A stretch of 37,749 nt of DNA from Verrucomicrobiota bacterium (GTDB taxonomy: Bacteria > Verrucomicrobiota > Verrucomicrobiia > Chthoniobacterales > SZAS-18): assembly GCA_019241085.1 (NCBI GenBank), contig JAFAXH010000155.1, positions 1-37,749 on the forward strand. The letters run 5' to 3'. Every line of letters begins with the position of its first letter. Within the stretch, counting starts at the first letter, position 1. A program made the translations under genes and the position numbers. Positions 9,712-16,773 of the stretch are shown one piece after another. The notes under the pieces are model-generated. The model had not been told where the DNA came from. It searched no databases and saw only the letters and a list, made by a program, of their open reading frames with translations.

Positions 9712-10827
9712 ATGCAGACAGGTGAAAAGGAACTCTCCGAAGTCGCGCTCGTGCGCACCCTGCGGCTCGACGCCAGCAAGCGCCCGGCCGAGCACGGGTC
9801 GATGCACCTGACCCTGGCGCAGTTGCAAAAACTGGCCGACGATTTCGACCTCGGTCGCGTCATCCAGATGGACCGGCCGCTGACGACGCAGTGCAACACG
9901 ACCGACCCCTTTCGCACCGGCCGCGGCACCTTCCTGCTCCGCGCCCGGCACTCGGAGGAATACGGCGCGCGCGTCGAATATCTGCACGCGTTGATCGACC
10001 ACCTTTGCAACCGCGGCTTCCCCGTGCCGCAGGTCGTGCGCGCGCGCGACGGCCGCTCGTGGACGACTTGGGGCGAACGCATCGTCGAGATTCACAAATT
10101 TGTAAAACACGATCCCGGCGTGCATCGCGACTGGCGGCGGATGAACTCGGCGGCCAGCGTGCTGGGCGACTTGCACGGGATGCTCGCGGAGGCCGCCGCG
10201 GGCAAGACGCCGGTGCCGCCGGAGATGCGCAACGACGTGACGCCCGAGCAGTGCTGGACGCTGCTCAGTGAGAGCGAGAGCACCGTCGAAGCCATGAGCG
10301 CCGTGGAGCCGGCGGCGCGCAACGCGGCGTTGAGCATCCTGCGGCGCGCGCGCGCGGCGCTTGAGCCGCTGCTCAAAGATTACCCGCGCATCATCGGCCA
10401 GTTGCCGTGGATGACGGTGCACGGCGATTTTCATTTTTGGAATGTGCTCTACAACGGCGACGAGATTGCCGCCGTGGTCGATTACGATTTCATGCAGGAG
10501 CGCGAGCGGCTGTTCGACATTGCCTACGCGATGCAAAATGTCATCGCCCACCTGCGGACCGTGCACGGCGGCAACAAGGAGACCATCACCGCCTCCGAAC
10601 TGCCCTGGAGCAACGTGCGGCTCTGGCTGGATCATTATGATATGACCACGCACCTGCCGCTGTCCGAAGCGGAGCGGCGCTGGTTGCCGACAGAGATCCT
10701 GCGCATCTTCCTGGTCGGCGTCGCCACCGGGGTGTTGCAGGAAGACCCGATCGAGGCCATTCTCAAGCAAGGCAGCGATCTCGATCTCTACCTCTGGGTC
10801 GGTGCGCAGGAACGGCTTTTTCTCTGA
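9712..10827 (+). CDS. Aminoglycoside phosphotransferase/choline kinase-fold protein
   Basis: A 371-residue protein with the APH fold. The catalytic loop is 'MTVHGDFHFWNVLYN' (Asp as general base, Asn for Mg2+), and the DFG-equivalent is 'AAVVDYDFMQERERLFDIAY'. The N-lobe is seen in 'NTTDPFRTGRGTFLLRAR' and 'WGERIVEIHKFVK'. Relatives include homoserine kinase type II (ThrB) and many small-molecule kinases; the substrate cannot be told from sequence. The first ~55 residues ('TGEKELSEVALVRTLRL') lie before the fold and may be a helical cap. The frame is open from a TTG at 9607, but the Met at 9712 is chosen because the upstream stretch is not conserved-looking. No resistance role should be assumed. 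Confidence 0.85.
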   Translation: MQTGEKELSEVALVRTLRLDASKRPAEHGSMHLTLAQLQKLADDFDLGRVIQMDRPLTTQCNTTDPFRTGRGTFLLRARHSEEYGARVEYLHALIDHLCNRGFPVPQVVRARDGRSWTTWGERIVEIHKFVKHDPGVHRDWRRMNSAASVLGDLHGMLAEAAAGKTPVPPEMRNDVTPEQCWTLLSESESTVEAMSAVEPAARNAALSILRRARAALEPLLKDYPRIIGQLPWMTVHGDFHFWNVLYNGDEIAAVVDYDFMQERERLFDIAYAMQNVIAHLRTVHGGNKETITASELPWSNVRLWLDHYDMTTHLPLSEAERRWLPTEILRIFLVGVATGVLQEDPIEAILKQGSDLDLYLWVGAQERLFL

Positions 10828-10850
10828 TTTGCCAGAAGCAATCTGAGAAA
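10819..10850 (+). terminator. Hairpin spanning the stop codon of the kinase-fold gene
   Basis: TTTCTCTGATT (10819-10829) and AATCTGAGAAA (10840-10850) form an 11-bp stem with one mismatch and a 10-nt loop that includes the TGA stop. No U-tract follows (CGCGCC), so termination would need Rho or the hairpin may only stabilise the 3' end. Confidence 0.3.
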
Positions 10851-10991
10851 CGCGCCGCATTCGAGAGGTTCGCGCCGGCGAAAACCGGGGATTTCACCAC
10901 CAGAAGCAGAATTTTTCCATGAACCGGGGTGACTGGCCACGGTTTCTGCTAGAAGGAATGCCAGGACTTTCTTCTATTCCGCCGTTTCGTT

Positions 10992-12077
10992 ATGCCGAAG
11001 CCACTTTCCTCCGCCATCGGGATTGACCTGGGGCAACACTCATTCAAAGCCGTCAAACTCCAGCGCAAAGGGTCGAACGGCCAGTTCGACCTGCAAGCGT
11101 TTGCCAGCCGCATCGTCGGCGGCGATGGCAGCTTGGAGAATGCGGACGCGCTCGCGCACCATCTCAAGCTGCTGCTGAAAGACCTCGGCACCAGCGCCAG
11201 GGCCTACGCGGTGGCGGTCTCCAGCCCGGGGAGCATCCTGCGCATCATCGAGCAGCCGCCCACGCCGACCCGGCTGTTGCGCGATGCGCTGCGGCTCAAC
11301 GGGCTACAGTTGCTCAACCAGGATTGCAGGGATTTCGTGCTCGATTGCGACCGGATTCCGCAGGCTGCGACGGCGGACGGCGTGGAGGGCGCGCCGCCGT
11401 CAGAGAATTTTTCTCCCGAAGGCGGCGGCGGCAAGCAATTGCGCTACCTCGTCGGCGGACTGCCGCGGGCAATGACCAACCAGGTTTTTGAGGCCTGCAC
11501 CAAGTGCCGGCTCGCCGCGGACCGTCTGCAACTGGCGCCGATTGCCAATTACAATGCCTTCGAGAGCGCGATGCGTCCGTTGTTTCAAAACGGCGCGTTC
11601 ATGCTCGTCGATATCGGCCACCAGGAGACGCGCGTCTTTGCCGGTTCGCGCGGGGAATTGGTGCTGGTGCGCAGCGTGGAATACGGCGGCCGGGCGTTTC
11701 TCGACGCGGTGTCGAACGAAGGCGCCATCGACCGCGAGGCCGCCGTCACACTCGTCGAGCAGGGCGACGCGGGCATGACCGAGACGGCGCGCGAGTCGCT
11801 GGCGATGCTGGCGATGGAGCTGCGCTCGTCCATCGGATTTTTTGAAGGCCAGCGGGAACAAACCATCGGCCGCGTGCATTTCTCCGGCGCGCTGGTCAAC
11901 GCCGAGATGCCCCTGCAAATCCTGTCCGACGAACTGGACATGCCGTGCGACACCTGGGATCCGTTTGCGAGTTGCACCGTGTCGCTGCCCCGCGGCAAGC
12001 AAGCGCGCTTTGACGCCGAGCGCGCGCACCTCAACGTTGCTTGCGGCGCCGCGCTGGAATTGCTCCAGAGCGCCTGA
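10992..12077 (+). CDS. pilM: PilM-like actin-fold ATPase of a type IV pilus-type assembly system
   Basis: The 361-residue protein has the FtsA/PilM fold: phosphate-1 loop 'IGIDLGQHSFKAVKL' near the N-terminus, phosphate-2 'MLVDIGHQETRVF' and 'EYGGRAFLDAV' in the second half, and an adenosine-type loop near 'VHFSGALVN'. PilM binds the cytoplasmic tail of PilN and scaffolds the inner-membrane platform. Its successors here are PilN-, PilO- and PilP-like genes in that order, which supports the call. A glycine-rich insertion ('SPEGGGGKQLRY') occurs around residues 140-150. The Akkermansia genes Amuc_1098-1102 form a comparable set, by memory and not by search. The ATG at 10992 follows 164 bases with no clear promoter. 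Confidence 0.88.
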   Translation: MPKPLSSAIGIDLGQHSFKAVKLQRKGSNGQFDLQAFASRIVGGDGSLENADALAHHLKLLLKDLGTSARAYAVAVSSPGSILRIIEQPPTPTRLLRDALRLNGLQLLNQDCRDFVLDCDRIPQAATADGVEGAPPSENFSPEGGGGKQLRYLVGGLPRAMTNQVFEACTKCRLAADRLQLAPIANYNAFESAMRPLFQNGAFMLVDIGHQETRVFAGSRGELVLVRSVEYGGRAFLDAVSNEGAIDREAAVTLVEQGDAGMTETARESLAMLAMELRSSIGFFEGQREQTIGRVHFSGALVNAEMPLQILSDELDMPCDTWDPFASCTVSLPRGKQARFDAERAHLNVACGAALELLQSA

Positions 12078-12147
12078 TTTTCTCCCTGCCCACAAGCTCC
12101 CGGATTCTTCTTCCTTCTTCCCAAAGCCGCCGTCGTAGCCGCCGCCC

Positions 12148-12810
12148 ATGCCACTGCACCTCAATCTCTTCCACGAGCAGCAAAAGCAACTTGCCGAACG
12201 CAAGCGCGATCCGCTGAAGCTCGGGTTCTACGCGATGGGCGCGCTGACCGCGCTTTTCGTGATCTTTTATCTCGTCAAGTTCGGCACCTCCGCCAGCTTG
12301 AACAACCAGCTCTCCGCGAAGCGGGCGGAGTTTGCCAAAAAATACGAGGTCCCGCTGAAAAACGCCGACATTCGCGAAAAAGAACTCGCGCATACCACGA
12401 CTGCCGCCAATGCGCTGACGGCGCGGATCGACGGCCGCTTCTACTGGGCGCCGCTGCTGGAGGTGCTCGGGCACACAACCCCGCGCGAGGTGCAGATCGT
12501 CAGCTTCAACGGCAACAGCGAACCCAAGGAAAAGATGGTGAACTTCACGCTGGAAGGCGTCGCCGCGGATCGCGGCCGGGGACCGCGCGACACCGCCGAG
12601 CAGTTCCGCGTCGCCCTGGGCAACAACCTGAACGAGAAATATGGCGCCGGCGCCGCCACCGTCCGGTTCCGCTCGGGCGCGCTCGATGAGACGATGGCTA
12701 CCGTCACGCTCGACGGCCAGACAAAGGCGACGGCGAAGTTCACCATCGAAATCGCGCTACGCAAACAACCGAGCGCGACACCGGCGCCGGCGATCACCAC
12801 GACGCGTTGA
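12148..12810 (+). CDS. pilN: PilN-like inner-membrane protein
   Basis: The 220-residue protein has a short cytoplasmic N-terminus 'MPLHLNLFHEQQKQLAERK' in the place where PilN carries its PilM-binding peptide (usually I-NL-P), one membrane helix 'LGFYAMGALTALFVIFYLV' (about 25-43), a charged coiled-coil (about 48-85) and a beta-rich ferredoxin-like domain with 'FYWAPLLEVLGHTTPREVQI'. This is the PilN/GspL topology. It lies 70 bases after the PilM-like gene and 48 before the PilO-like one. Sequence similarity to proteobacterial PilN is weak, so the call rests on order, topology and the N-terminal peptide. The Thr/Pro-rich C-terminus looks disordered. Confidence 0.78.
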   Translation: MPLHLNLFHEQQKQLAERKRDPLKLGFYAMGALTALFVIFYLVKFGTSASLNNQLSAKRAEFAKKYEVPLKNADIREKELAHTTTAANALTARIDGRFYWAPLLEVLGHTTPREVQIVSFNGNSEPKEKMVNFTLEGVAADRGRGPRDTAEQFRVALGNNLNEKYGAGAATVRFRSGALDETMATVTLDGQTKATAKFTIEIALRKQPSATPAPAITTTR

Positions 12811-12858
12811 ACGACGGACGCACGACACACGCACCAGCACTCATTTCTCCGTGGATTC

Positions 12859-13413
12859 ATGAACAAGCTCACCAAAGATCAGATTCAAAAAATCTTCCTC
12901 AGCAGCCTGCTTATGGCGGGGTTGATCTACTGTTATTTCGTCTTTCTCATCGGTCCGCTCAACGCCTCGCAGGAACGGGCAAAGAAAGAGATCGCCGACC
13001 TCGACGCGAAGATCGCCGCGAGCAGCAAGCGCCTGGGCCGCATGCGTTCCAGCGAGGAACAGGCGCGCCTCTCCAGCAACGTGCTCGACCAGGTCAACGC
13101 CATGATCCCGGCCGGTGAACCGATCGCGTGGTTCCCGCCGCGGATGCGCGCGTTCTTCGACCGGCAGGGCATCAAAGAGACGACGACCCGGCTCGATCGC
13201 CGCGAGAAATTGAGCGAGGAATTGGGTGACTTCGCCCTCTGCTACTGGACCATCGAATTGCCGGCCGTCGAATTCACGCCGTTCGGCATCGCCCTGGCCG
13301 GGTTGGAAAACGAAGAGCCGCTGCTGGAGATCACCCGGGTGGCCATCACGACCACCCTGGAGAATCCCGAGAAGCAGCACATCTCGCTGGGCGCCACCAC
13401 CGTCTTACACTGA
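12859..13413 (+). CDS. pilO: PilO-like inner-membrane protein (Amuc_1100-type position)
   Basis: The 184 residues comprise a membrane helix 'IFLSSLLMAGLIYCYFVFL' (about 12-30), a coiled coil rich in Glu, Lys and Ala ('RAKKEIADLDAKIAASSKRL') and a periplasmic alpha-beta domain with 'WFPPRMRAFFDRQGIKE' and 'WTIELPAVEFTPFGIALA'. This matches the PilO plan, a dimer partner of PilN. In Akkermansia the protein in the corresponding slot, Amuc_1100, is a PilO-like secreted or membrane protein; the parallel is positional. The domain ends without the long C-terminal extension seen in some relatives. The gene ends 7 bases before the next start, so coupling is likely. Confidence 0.75.
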   Translation: MNKLTKDQIQKIFLSSLLMAGLIYCYFVFLIGPLNASQERAKKEIADLDAKIAASSKRLGRMRSSEEQARLSSNVLDQVNAMIPAGEPIAWFPPRMRAFFDRQGIKETTTRLDRREKLSEELGDFALCYWTIELPAVEFTPFGIALAGLENEEPLLEITRVAITTTLENPEKQHISLGATTVLH

Positions 13414-13420
13414 GTCTGCC

Positions 13421-13945
13421 ATGAAATTGTCTTTTCCCCGCCGCCGCCCGCTGCCCGCCGCCGCCCTCCTGATGGTGTTGACGATGCACTCCGCAGCCGT
13501 GGTCAACGCCCGCGCCCAGCAGCCGCAACCGCCGCAGAAACAGCCGACGCCCGCGGCCCGCTCGAACGCGGCCATCGCCGGCGACTTTGTGTTAAAAAAT
13601 CACTCGACGTTCACTACGCCCGGCGGCGACGGCGACGCCACCGCTGGGCGCAACCCGTTCCTGCCCATCGGCTACGCGCGCGCCGTGGCCACGCAACGCG
13701 CCGAGGCCGCGCCGGACGTGCGCGCCGAGCAATTTGCCGTGACCGCGACGCTGCTCGACGTGCCGCCGCTGACGGTCATCAACGGCAAGAGCTACACGAC
13801 CGGCGAGCGCATCCCCCTGAACGCGAGCGGCACCGATTTTGTCACCGTCAAACAGATCGGCGACGGCGTGGTCTATCTCGATTATCGCGGCCGCATTTTG
13901 ACCTGCAAGGCGGGAATGAAGCCGGCCGGCAAGCCGGCGAAATAA
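13421..13945 (+). CDS. PilP-like exported protein (174 aa)
   Basis: From the ATG at 13421, basic residues 'MKLSFPRRR' and a hydrophobic 'LPAAALLMVLTMHSAAVV' form a signal peptide that ends near 'NARAQQ'. No lipobox cysteine is visible, unlike classical PilP. A Pro/Gln-rich linker follows, then a beta domain with 'GRNPFLPIGYARAV' and 'TATLLDVPPLTVINGKSYTTGE', which has the 'NPF' and hydrophobic-strand pattern of PilP/GspC-type domains. The gene closes the PilM-N-O-like set and would link the inner-membrane complex to a secretin. The larger frame begins at 13226 inside the pilO-like gene; the signal peptide fixes the start at 13421. It converges on the nucleotidyltransferase gene with 2 bases between stops. 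Confidence 0.68.
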   Translation: MKLSFPRRRPLPAAALLMVLTMHSAAVVNARAQQPQPPQKQPTPAARSNAAIAGDFVLKNHSTFTTPGGDGDATAGRNPFLPIGYARAVATQRAEAAPDVRAEQFAVTATLLDVPPLTVINGKSYTTGERIPLNASGTDFVTVKQIGDGVVYLDYRGRILTCKAGMKPAGKPAK

Positions 13946-13947
13946 CG

Positions 13948-14709
13948 CTAGCCACTCGCGCACTCCAGCGCGGCGAGCACCTCGGGATCGCGCACGTCGG
14001 CCCACGCGCCTTGCAGCTCGAAGGCGCGCACGGTTCTTGCGCGCCCGCTCTGCGCCAGCGCGCGGATGGCGTCGGTGAGTTCGTATTCGCCGCGCGGCGA
14101 TTTCTCCAGGCGCGCGGTGAATTCAAAAATGCTCGGGCGGAAAAAATAGACGCCCGCGTTATACCACGGCGAAGTCGGCTCGCCGGGCTTGGGTTTCTCG
14201 CGCAAGTCGGTCAGCTCCCAACTTTCGTTGATGAAGACCGCGCCGCCCTGGCTCACGTCTTCGTTTTTTTTCACCGACACCATCGCCTCGTCTTCGGCGC
14301 GCGGCGACGCGAGCACGCGGTAGTTCGCCGGCTCGATGAGGATGTCGCCGTAGCTCAGGATAAAGCCGTCGCCGCCGACGAACTCTTTCGCCAGTTCGAC
14401 CACGCGCCCGGTGCCATCCTGCGTGACCTGCCGCGCGTAGGCGACGCGCACTCCGCACTCCGCGCCATCCTTGAAAAAATCGCGCACGACTTCCTCGCGA
14501 TAACCGACCACGATCAGCACGTCGCTCACGCCCGCCGCGCGCAACCCCGCGACGATGTGCGCCAGGATCGGCTGGCCGCGCACGCGCAGCATCGGCTTCG
14601 GCACGTCGTCGGTCAGCTCGCGCATGCGCGTGCCGCGCCCAGCCGCGAGGAGGACGGCTTTGTGGATAGTTGAGAGTTGAGAGTGGGTAGTTGAGAGCGG
14701 CGGATTCAT
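13948..14709 (-). CDS. Sugar-phosphate nucleotidyltransferase (NTP_transferase family)
   Basis: A cytoplasmic enzyme that joins a nucleotide to a sugar 1-phosphate for cell-envelope polysaccharide synthesis. The GT-A fold signature 'AVLLAAGRGTRMRELTDD' with 'VPKPMLRV' is at residues about 18-42, and 'FILSYGDILIE' supplies the metal-binding aspartate. 'NAGVYFFRPSIFEF' and 'GAWADVRDP' are typical later blocks. At 253 residues it lacks the left-handed helix of GlmU or RmlA-long forms, so it resembles MurU or glucose-1-phosphate thymidylyltransferase-like short forms; the substrate is undetermined. The N-terminal 'MNPPLSTTHSQLSTIHK' is encoded by a heptad repeat array (14669-14698), so the first 17 residues are probably not part of the ancestral protein. 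No other start codon lies between 14709 and the fold. Confidence 0.88.
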   Translation of the reverse strand: MNPPLSTTHSQLSTIHKAVLLAAGRGTRMRELTDDVPKPMLRVRGQPILAHIVAGLRAAGVSDVLIVVGYREEVVRDFFKDGAECGVRVAYARQVTQDGTGRVVELAKEFVGGDGFILSYGDILIEPANYRVLASPRAEDEAMVSVKKNEDVSQGGAVFINESWELTDLREKPKPGEPTSPWYNAGVYFFRPSIFEFTARLEKSPRGEYELTDAIRALAQSGRARTVRAFELQGAWADVRDPEVLAALECASG

Positions 14710-14788
14710 GGAAAACTGCGCGCTTGCTTGCTGAGCGGAAATCGGAAGGACGGAAATTCTCCGGCTCTCAACTACCGACTCTCAACTC
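14669..14788. repeat. Heptad-word palindrome B linking the nucleotidyltransferase and aminotransferase genes
   Basis: Left array: GTTGAGA, GTTGAGA, GTGGGTA, GTTGAGA in phase from 14669. The 25-nt arm 14674-14698 pairs with 14764-14788 with one mismatch. The spacer is 65 nt. The left arm encodes the N-terminus of the nucleotidyltransferase, and the right arm encodes the last six codons and the stop of the aminotransferase (ELRVGS). Confidence 0.88.
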
Positions 14789-15943
14789 CTTGCAAAATTC
14801 CCCGATCAAGCGCATCGCTTCCTTGAGCTGCGGCAGGCTCGTGGCGTAGCAGGCGCGCACGAAGCCTTCGCCGCACGCGCCGAAGGCCGGGCCAGGCACG
14901 ACGGCGACTTTTTTTTCCTTCAGCAATCCGAGCGCAAACTCCTGGCTCGTCCGCCCCGTGGGCCGGATGTCGGGAAAAACGTAGAACGCGCCGCGCGGCC
15001 GCAGGCACGGCAGGCCGAGGTCGTTGAAGGCTTTGACGACGTAGTTGCGCCGGGCCTCGTAATCGCGCCGCATCGGCTCGATGCCGGGCGTGCCGCGCAC
15101 GAGCGCCTCGGTGGCGGCTTCCTGGCTGGTGATCGAGGCGCAGAGGATGCCGTATTGGTGAATCTTCATCATCGCCTCGATGAGTTCGGCCGGCGCGCAA
15201 GCGTAGCCGATGCGCCAGCCGGTCATGGCGAAGGCTTTGGAAAATCCGTGCAGCAGCACGGTGCGTTCGCGCATCCCCGGCAGGCTGGCGATGGAATGGT
15301 GCGGCGTGCCGTCGTAGATTAGTTCACTGTAAATTTCGTCGGTCAGCACGATGAGATCGTGGCGGCGGCAGAGCGCGGCGATGGCTTCCAGCTCGCCCAA
15401 GGGCAGGATGCCGCCGGTGGGATTGGTGGGGAAATTCAACATGAGCACCTTGCTGCGCGGCGTGATCCGCGCCGCGAGCGCCTCGGCGCGCAGCGCAAAG
15501 CCATCCTCCGCACGCGTCGGCACGGGCACGGGCACGCCGTGGGCGAGGGCGATGCTCGGCGAGTAGGAGACGTAGCACGGCTCGTGGTAGAGCACTTCGT
15601 CGCCGGGATCGAGCAGCGCGCGCAAGGCGAGGTCGATGGCTTCGCTGACGCCGACGGTGACGAGCACCTCGGTCGGCGCGGCGTAGCTGACGCGGAAATG
15701 CTGCGCGACGTAGCCGGCGATGGCCGTGCGCAATTTGGGCAGGCCGAGGTTGGAAGTGTAGCCGGTGCGGCCTTTTTCCAACGAATAAATCGCCGCCTCG
15801 CGGATGTGCCACGGCGTGACGAAATCCGGCTCGCCAATGCCGAGCGAGATCACGTCGTGCATGGTCTGCACGACTTCAAAAAAATCGCGGATGCCCGAGC
15901 GGGGAATGGCGCGGACGTGCGCGGCGACGGGGGAACGGTTCAT
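14768..15943 (-). CDS. PLP-dependent class I/II aminotransferase
   Basis: A fold-type I aminotransferase of 391 residues. The Schiff-base lysine is Lys236 in 'LHGFSKAFAMTGWRIGY', with Asn174 in 'FPTNPTGG', Asp202 and Tyr205 in 'LTDEIYSE', and a C-terminal 'RACYATS' arginine for the substrate carboxylate. It is closest in pattern to the aspartate/alanine/aromatic group (AlaA/AspC/PatA-like); the substrate is not assigned. A gene for an Lrp/AsnC regulator lies directly upstream on the same strand, a pairing common for amino-acid transaminases and likely its regulator. Palindrome C separates the two. Its last six codons come from palindrome B. Confidence 0.93.
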   Translation of the reverse strand: MNRSPVAAHVRAIPRSGIRDFFEVVQTMHDVISLGIGEPDFVTPWHIREAAIYSLEKGRTGYTSNLGLPKLRTAIAGYVAQHFRVSYAAPTEVLVTVGVSEAIDLALRALLDPGDEVLYHEPCYVSYSPSIALAHGVPVPVPTRAEDGFALRAEALAARITPRSKVLMLNFPTNPTGGILPLGELEAIAALCRRHDLIVLTDEIYSELIYDGTPHHSIASLPGMRERTVLLHGFSKAFAMTGWRIGYACAPAELIEAMMKIHQYGILCASITSQEAATEALVRGTPGIEPMRRDYEARRNYVVKAFNDLGLPCLRPRGAFYVFPDIRPTGRTSQEFALGLLKEKKVAVVPGPAFGACGEGFVRACYATSLPQLKEAMRLIGEFCKELRVGS

Positions 15944-15948
15944 GGCGG

Positions 15949-16107
15949 AAAGCTCAAAGCTCGAATTCTAAGTTCTAAGCTCGAAGTTCTAAGCTCTAAG
16001 CAAGATCAAAGCTCAAAGCAAAAAAAAGTCACCGCCACGCGCCACCGCGCCGTTGCTTTTTTGAACTTAGAAATTTGAACTTGCTTCGAGCTTAGAACTT
16101 CGAGCTT
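15949..16107. repeat. Heptad-word palindrome C between aminotransferase and lrp-like genes
   Basis: Ten consecutive 7-nt words run in exact phase from 15949 to 16018: AAAGCTC twice, GAATTCT, AAGTTCT, AAGCTCG, AAGTTCT, AAGCTCT, AAGCAAG, ATCAAAG, CTCAAAG. The 34-nt arm 15977-16010 pairs with 16074-16107 at 32 of 34 positions. The unrelated centre (16020-16050) contains G+C-rich sequence flanked by A and T runs. The element begins 5 bases upstream of the aminotransferase start and ends 10 bases beyond the stop of the regulator. Confidence 0.92.
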
Positions 16108-16117
16108 CGATCTTCCG

Positions 16118-16600
16118 TCACGGCGTGACGGCGAGCCGTTCCGGCGCGGGCGACTTCGCCAGCAGCACGCCGTTTTCCTTGTAAGCCTTCAAACGAAAAT
16201 GGGTCGCCGTGCCGACGACGCCGCCGAGCGGGCTGAGCTTTTCGCTGACGAACCCAGCGACCTCGCGCAAGCTGCGGCCGTCGATGACGACGAGCAGGTC
16301 GTAGGCGCCGCTCATCAAATAACACGCGCGCACTTGCGCGAAGCCTGCGATGCGTTCGGCCAGGCGGTCGAAGCCGCCCTCACGTTCGGGCGTGACTTTG
16401 ACTTCGATGACCGCCGTGACAAAGCCGCCGTCGCCGACGCGTTCGTGGTCGATCACGGCTTGGTAGCCGAGGATCGTGCCATCGGCTTCAAACGCGGCGA
16501 TACGGCGCTGGACTTCGTCGGCGTCGAGGTTGAGTTGCGCCGCGAGGTCGGCGGGTGTCGCGCGCGCATCGCGCTGGAGCAAGTGGAGGAGGGGGTCCAT
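16118..16600 (-). CDS. Lrp/AsnC-family transcriptional regulator
   Basis: The 160 residues contain an N-terminal helix-turn-helix (about 10-50: 'LLQRDARATPADLAAQLNL' then 'VQRRIAAFEADGTILGYQAV') and a C-terminal RAM effector domain (about 60-145) with 'VRACYLMSGAYDLLVVIDG', the ligand and dimer region. Such regulators form octamers and respond to amino acids. The neighbouring aminotransferase is the obvious target. The start ATG at 16600 lies 11 bases from the arm of palindrome D, so its promoter must lie within or beyond that element. The last ten residues ('APERLAVTP') are not conserved-looking. Confidence 0.92.
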   Translation of the reverse strand: MDPLLHLLQRDARATPADLAAQLNLDADEVQRRIAAFEADGTILGYQAVIDHERVGDGGFVTAVIEVKVTPEREGGFDRLAERIAGFAQVRACYLMSGAYDLLVVIDGRSLREVAGFVSEKLSPLGGVVGTATHFRLKAYKENGVLLAKSPAPERLAVTP

Positions 16601-16611
16601 TGGAAAAGAAA

Positions 16612-16755
16612 AAGTTCTAAGCCCCGAGTTCTAAGCTCTAAACAAGCTCAAATCTCGAAGCTCAAAAAGCTGATTAGCTTTGGCGCGACTCTTTGGAAAA
16701 CTTGAACTTGGGATTTTGAATTTGTTTAGAGCTTAGAACTTGGGGCTTAGAACTT
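16612..16755. repeat. Heptad-word palindrome D between lrp-like and pfkA genes
   Basis: Words from 16612: AAGTTCT, AAGCCCC, GAGTTCT, AAGCTCT, AAACAAG, CTCAAAT, CTCGAAG, CTCAAAA. The 34-nt arm 16612-16645 pairs with 16722-16755 with a single mismatch. The outer part of the right arm (16718-16758) is identical over 41 nt to 18000-18040 in element E. The centre (16670-16705) is not shared with E. Confidence 0.93.
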
Positions 16756-16771
16756 CCCGCCGCCAGGCGGG
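16756..16771 (-). terminator. GC hairpin immediately after the pfkA stop
   Basis: CCCGCC (16756-16761) and GGCGGG (16766-16771) form a 6-bp stem with a 4-nt loop, 2 bases downstream of the pfkA stop on the minus strand. It is joined directly to palindrome D. No U-tract follows on the minus strand. Confidence 0.45.
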
Positions 16772-16773
16772 CT

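Noticed and set aside
10940-10956. Sigma54-like sequence TGGCCACGG...TGCT upstream of pilM
   Set aside because: GG and GC are separated by 11 bases instead of the required 10, and no activator gene or enhancer is visible.
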